Assembly: GCA_945946715.1 (NCBI GenBank)
Contig: CAMEWU010000101.1
Span: forward strand, 1 to 8,119
Source: an uncultured Clostridium sp.
GTDB lineage: Bacteria; Bacillota; Clostridia; Lachnospirales; Lachnospiraceae
Direction of reading: 5' to 3'
Length of the DNA: 8,119 bases
Part shown: positions 5,788 to 8,119 of the stretch, piece after piece
Numbering within the stretch: the first letter of the stretch is position 1
Layout: the number at the start of each line of letters is the position of its first letter
The notes under the pieces: generated by a model
What the model saw: the letters and a program-made list of their open reading frames with translations, nothing else
What the model was told of the DNA's origin: nothing
The model's database searches: none
Program-made: the position numbers and the translations under genes

Positions 5788-6096
5788 ATGTACGCTATTA
5801 TTGCAACAGGTGGCAAGCAGTACAAGGTAGCTGAAGGCGATATCATTTTTGTAGAGAAGTTAAATGCAGCAACAGGTGATACTGTTACATTTGACGATGT
5901 TGTTGTAGTAAACAATGACAAAGATATTCTTTGCGGTGATAAGGTTGCAAATGCTAAGGTTACAGCTGAAGTTGTAGGCGAAGGCAAGAGCAAGAAGGTT
6001 ATCGTTTACAAGTACAAGAGAAAGACCGGCTATCATAAGAAGCAGGGTCACAGACAGCCATATACAAAGGTTGAAATTAAAGCTATTAATGCTTAA
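5788..6096 (+). CDS. rplU: 50S ribosomal protein L21
   Basis: L21 binds 23S rRNA and helps assemble the large ribosomal subunit. The 102-aa product has the usual length and signatures: MYAIIATGGKQYKV at the N-terminus, GDTVTFDDVV in the middle, and the conserved C-terminal run KYKRKTGYHKKQGHRQPYT (residues 75-93), which is rRNA-binding. The start ATG 5788 is preceded by AAAAGGAGG (5771-5779). It is first in the operon rplU-prp-rpmA; the gap to prp is 14 bases. The promoter and structured leader upstream suggest autoregulation by L21. Confidence 0.99.
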   Translation: MYAIIATGGKQYKVAEGDIIFVEKLNAATGDTVTFDDVVVVNNDKDILCGDKVANAKVTAEVVGEGKSKKVIVYKYKRKTGYHKKQGHRQPYTKVEIKAINA

Positions 6097-6110
6097 TTGG
6101 CAGGTGTCAT

Positions 6111-6440
6111 ATGATTCAGGTAACAGTATTTGTTGATTCTAAGAATCAATTTACAGGTTTCCACACATATGGACATGCTGAATTTGCAGAACCGGGTTAT
6201 GATATTATTTGTAGTGCGGTTTCAGCAATTGTTTTGACAACAGTTAATTCCATAGAAGCACTCACAGATGATGCTTTTAAGGTTACACAGAACCAGGCAC
6301 AAGGTGAGATTGATTTTCGATTTTGTTCAGTACCGGGAGAACAGGCAAGCTTACTGATTCGTTCCATGGTGATTGGCTTAGATGGGATTTCAAAAGAATA
6401 TGGAAAAAAGTATTTGATAGTTAACACTAAGGAGGTGTAA
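6111..6440 (+). CDS. prp: Ribosomal-processing cysteine protease Prp (YsxB family)
   Basis: Prp removes the N-terminal extension of ribosomal protein L27 in Firmicutes and related bacteria, a step shown to be essential in Staphylococcus aureus. The 109-aa product has the usual length, and the catalytic pair is visible as H22 in TYGHAEF and C34 in YDIICSAVS, the same numbers as in the S. aureus enzyme. The gene sits between rplU and rpmA, its universal place in this group, and the rpmA product next door carries the matching cleavage site. AGGTG (6102-6106) precedes ATG 6111. Its last codons (KEV) contain the ribosome binding site of rpmA, so the two are probably translationally coupled. Confidence 0.97.
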   Translation: MIQVTVFVDSKNQFTGFHTYGHAEFAEPGYDIICSAVSAIVLTTVNSIEALTDDAFKVTQNQAQGEIDFRFCSVPGEQASLLIRSMVIGLDGISKEYGKKYLIVNTKEV

Positions 6441-6445
6441 CGAAA

Positions 6446-6733
6446 ATGATGCAGATGAACCTTCAATTTTTTGCTCACAAGAAGGGTGTTGGTTCTACTA
6501 AGAACGGTCGTGACTCTGAAGCTAAGAGATTAGGTGCAAAGAGAGCAGACGGTCAGTTTGTAAAAGCTGGTAACATCTTATACAGACAGCGTGGAACTAA
6601 GATTCATCCAGGTGTTAATGTGGGTAAAGGCGGCGATGATACATTATTTGCTTTAGTTGATGGTGTAGTTCGTTTTGAAAGAAAGGGCAGAGACAAGAAA
6701 CAGGTTTCTATTTACCCAGTTGTTGACAAATAA
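6446..6733 (+). CDS. rpmA: 50S ribosomal protein L27, with Prp-cleaved N-terminal extension
   Basis: L27 reaches towards the peptidyl-transferase centre of the large subunit and stabilises tRNA ends there. The 95-aa precursor begins MMQMNLQFFAHKKG. Prp should cut between F9 and A10, leaving an 86-aa mature protein starting AHKKG. Typical L27 sequence follows: STKNGRDSEAKRLGAKRADG (17-36), ILYRQRGTKIHPG and GGDDTLFA. Three ATG codons (6446, 6449, 6455) lie in frame. The AAGGAGGTG at 6429-6437 is 10 bases from the first, counted from GGAGG, so I chose 6446, while 6449 is possible and would not alter the mature protein. The gene lies 5 bases after prp and is followed by a terminator. Confidence 0.98.
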   Translation: MMQMNLQFFAHKKGVGSTKNGRDSEAKRLGAKRADGQFVKAGNILYRQRGTKIHPGVNVGKGGDDTLFALVDGVVRFERKGRDKKQVSIYPVVDK

Positions 6734-6742
6734 GATTTTTTT

Positions 6743-6773
6743 GGGGACACTATGAATAGTGTCCCTATTTTGT
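6743..6773 (+). terminator. Rho-independent terminator of the rplU-prp-rpmA operon
   Basis: GGGACACTAT (6744-6753) pairs with ATAGTGTCCC (6756-6765). A four-base TGAA loop forms if the innermost pair opens, and the tail TATTTTGTT follows. It begins 9 bases after the rpmA stop and separates the ribosomal operon from obgE. Confidence 0.9.
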
Positions 6774-6779
6774 TATAAA
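6771..6779 (+). promoter_or_regulatory. Possible extended -10 promoter for obgE (weak)
   Basis: TGT-TATAAA just after the rpmA terminator resembles an extended -10 element, and obgE needs either its own promoter or readthrough. There is no credible -35 hexamer 16-18 bases upstream, where the terminator stem lies. Transcription would start about 28 bases before the start codon, leaving room for the ribosome binding site AAGGTG (6803-6808). Confidence 0.28.
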
Positions 6780-6813
6780 ATTATTTCTGAATGGAAGAAA
6801 GCAAGGTGAGACA

Positions 6814-8109
6814 ATGTTTGCAGACAGAGCGAAGATTTACGTCCGTTCCGGTAAAGGCGGCGATGGTCACGTAAGTTTCAGACGAGAATTATATGTGCCG
6901 GACGGTGGCCCGGACGGTGGCGATGGTGGTCGTGGCGGCGACGTTATTTTTGTGGTGGACGAAGGTCTCAATACCTTGGTAGACTTTCGAAACTGCCGGA
7001 AATACAAAGCCGGTGATGGGGAGGAAGGCGGTAAACGCCGATGTCATGGTGCAGATGGCGACGATATTATATTAAAAGTACCACCGGGAACTGTGATTAA
7101 GGATGCAGAAAGCGGTAAAGTGATTCTGGATATGTCCAATAAGAAGGAACCGGTTGTATTCTTAAAAGGCGGCCGTGGTGGTAAAGGAAATATGCATTAT
7201 GCTACAGCTACCATGCAAGCACCAAAATATGCCCAGCCTGGACAGGATGCCAAAGAACTTTGGATTACATTAGAATTAAAAGTCATTGCAGATGTTGGTT
7301 TAGTAGGCTTTCCAAATGTAGGAAAATCTACATTTTTATCCAGAGTTACCAATGCCAGACCAAAGATTGCCAATTATCATTTCACTACCTTACAGCCTAA
7401 TTTAGGTGTCGTAGACTTAGGTGACAGTCAGGGATTTGTCATTGCTGATATTCCTGGTATTATTGAAGGTGCCGCAGAGGGAACCGGACTTGGACTGGAA
7501 TTTTTGCGTCATATCGAGCGAACCAAAGTGCTGATTCATTTGGTAGATGCTGCATCCACTGAAGGACGGGATCCAATTAACGACATACAGGCAATTAATT
7601 ATGAATTAAAGAAATATGGAATTGACATAGAATCAAAACCACAGGTTATTGCAGCAAATAAGATAGATGTCATGTCAGAAATGGAACGGGAAACGGTATT
7701 AGATTTAATTCGGGAAGAAATGGAGCCATTAAAGATTCCTGTTTTTCCTATTTCAGCTGTTTCCGGAGAAGGTATAAAGGAATTACTTTGGCACGTACAA
7801 GGTATATTAAAAGAATTACCACAGGAAACCATTGAATTTGAACCGGAATTCGATCCATCTGTATTTGCTGATGATATTACCCTTCCATTTGAAGTAACTT
7901 ATGACGAAAAGGAAGATGAATATGTGGTAGAAGGTCCTAGAATTGAACGTATGCTTGGTTACACCAATCTGGAATCTGAGAAAGGTTTCCGGTTCTTCCA
8001 GGAATTTTTGAAGAAAAATGGAATTCTGGACGAATTAGAAGCCTTGGGAATTCAAGATGGCGACACCGTACGTTTATATGGTCTTTCCTTTGATTATTAC
8101 AAATACTGA
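6814..8109 (+). CDS. obgE: GTPase Obg (ObgE/CgtA), 50S assembly factor
   Basis: Obg is an essential GTPase that binds the large ribosomal subunit, acts late in its assembly and connects with the stringent response. The 431-aa protein is complete. The glycine-rich Obg fold covers about 1-158 (SGKGGDGHVSFRRE, repeated GG runs at 31-42, KGGRGGKGN at 118-126). The GTPase domain covers about 159-333, with G1 GFPNVGKST (165-173), switch I threonines at 191-192, G3 DIPG (212-215), G4 NKID (282-285) and G5 SA (314-315). The C-terminal OCT domain, found in Gram-positive Obg proteins, covers about 352-431 and contains RIERMLGYTNLESEKGF (376-392). ATG 6814 has AAGGTG at 6803-6808. It follows the rpmA terminator by about 40 bases. 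The stop TGA is 10 bases from the window end, so what follows cannot be seen. Confidence 0.98.
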   Translation: MFADRAKIYVRSGKGGDGHVSFRRELYVPDGGPDGGDGGRGGDVIFVVDEGLNTLVDFRNCRKYKAGDGEEGGKRRCHGADGDDIILKVPPGTVIKDAESGKVILDMSNKKEPVVFLKGGRGGKGNMHYATATMQAPKYAQPGQDAKELWITLELKVIADVGLVGFPNVGKSTFLSRVTNARPKIANYHFTTLQPNLGVVDLGDSQGFVIADIPGIIEGAAEGTGLGLEFLRHIERTKVLIHLVDAASTEGRDPINDIQAINYELKKYGIDIESKPQVIAANKIDVMSEMERETVLDLIREEMEPLKIPVFPISAVSGEGIKELLWHVQGILKELPQETIEFEPEFDPSVFADDITLPFEVTYDEKEDEYVVEGPRIERMLGYTNLESEKGFRFFQEFLKKNGILDELEALGIQDGDTVRLYGLSFDYYKY

Positions 8110-8119
8110 TAGAATGTGT

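Overview
The window is a stretch of core chromosome from a low-to-moderate GC Gram-positive anaerobe, most likely a clostridium of the Lachnospiraceae type. The case rests on the gene order (tyrS, a TIGR03960-like radical SAM gene, its TIGR03936-like partner, an RNase E/G gene, rplU, prp, rpmA, obgE), on strong AGGAGG-type ribosome binding sites, and on an L27 protein carrying the Prp-cleaved N-terminal extension typical of Firmicutes. All convincing genes are on the + strand. No tRNA, rRNA, CRISPR array, insertion sequence or phage gene was seen.

Layout. Positions 1-845 hold the 3' two thirds of tyrS, closed by a strong terminator (852-880). Positions 897-4658 hold a tight three-gene unit: a 621-aa radical SAM protein, a 231-aa radical SAM-linked protein that starts at TTG inside the end of the previous gene, and an RNase E/G that stops at 399 aa, exactly where the zinc-binding motif normally begins. 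Positions 4659-5621 form an AT-rich accessory island: a 269-bp intergenic stretch with an extended -10 promoter, then an overlapping pair encoding a minimal nucleotidyltransferase (MntA/HI0073-like) and a HEPN-type partner (HepT/HI0074-like), probably a toxin-antitoxin module. From 5673 the core resumes with a near-consensus promoter, a structured leader that fits an L21-type autoregulatory leader, then rplU, prp and rpmA, a strong terminator (6743-6773), and a complete obgE.

How the genes fit together. Most of the window concerns translation: tRNA charging (TyrRS), RNA processing (RNase E/G), 50S subunit proteins (L21, L27), the protease that matures L27 (Prp), and a 50S assembly GTPase (Obg). 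The radical SAM pair has no assigned reaction, but its place beside RNase E/G suggests a link to RNA or ribosome biology. That link is an inference from gene order only.

The points most worth a second look are the MNT/HEPN pair set into a housekeeping locus, the RNase E/G lacking its zinc link and small domain, the unassigned radical SAM pair with a second cysteine cluster, and a tiny minus-strand ORF for a hydrophobic, lysine-ended 15-aa peptide whose start codon lies in a predicted stem with its ribosome binding site in the loop.
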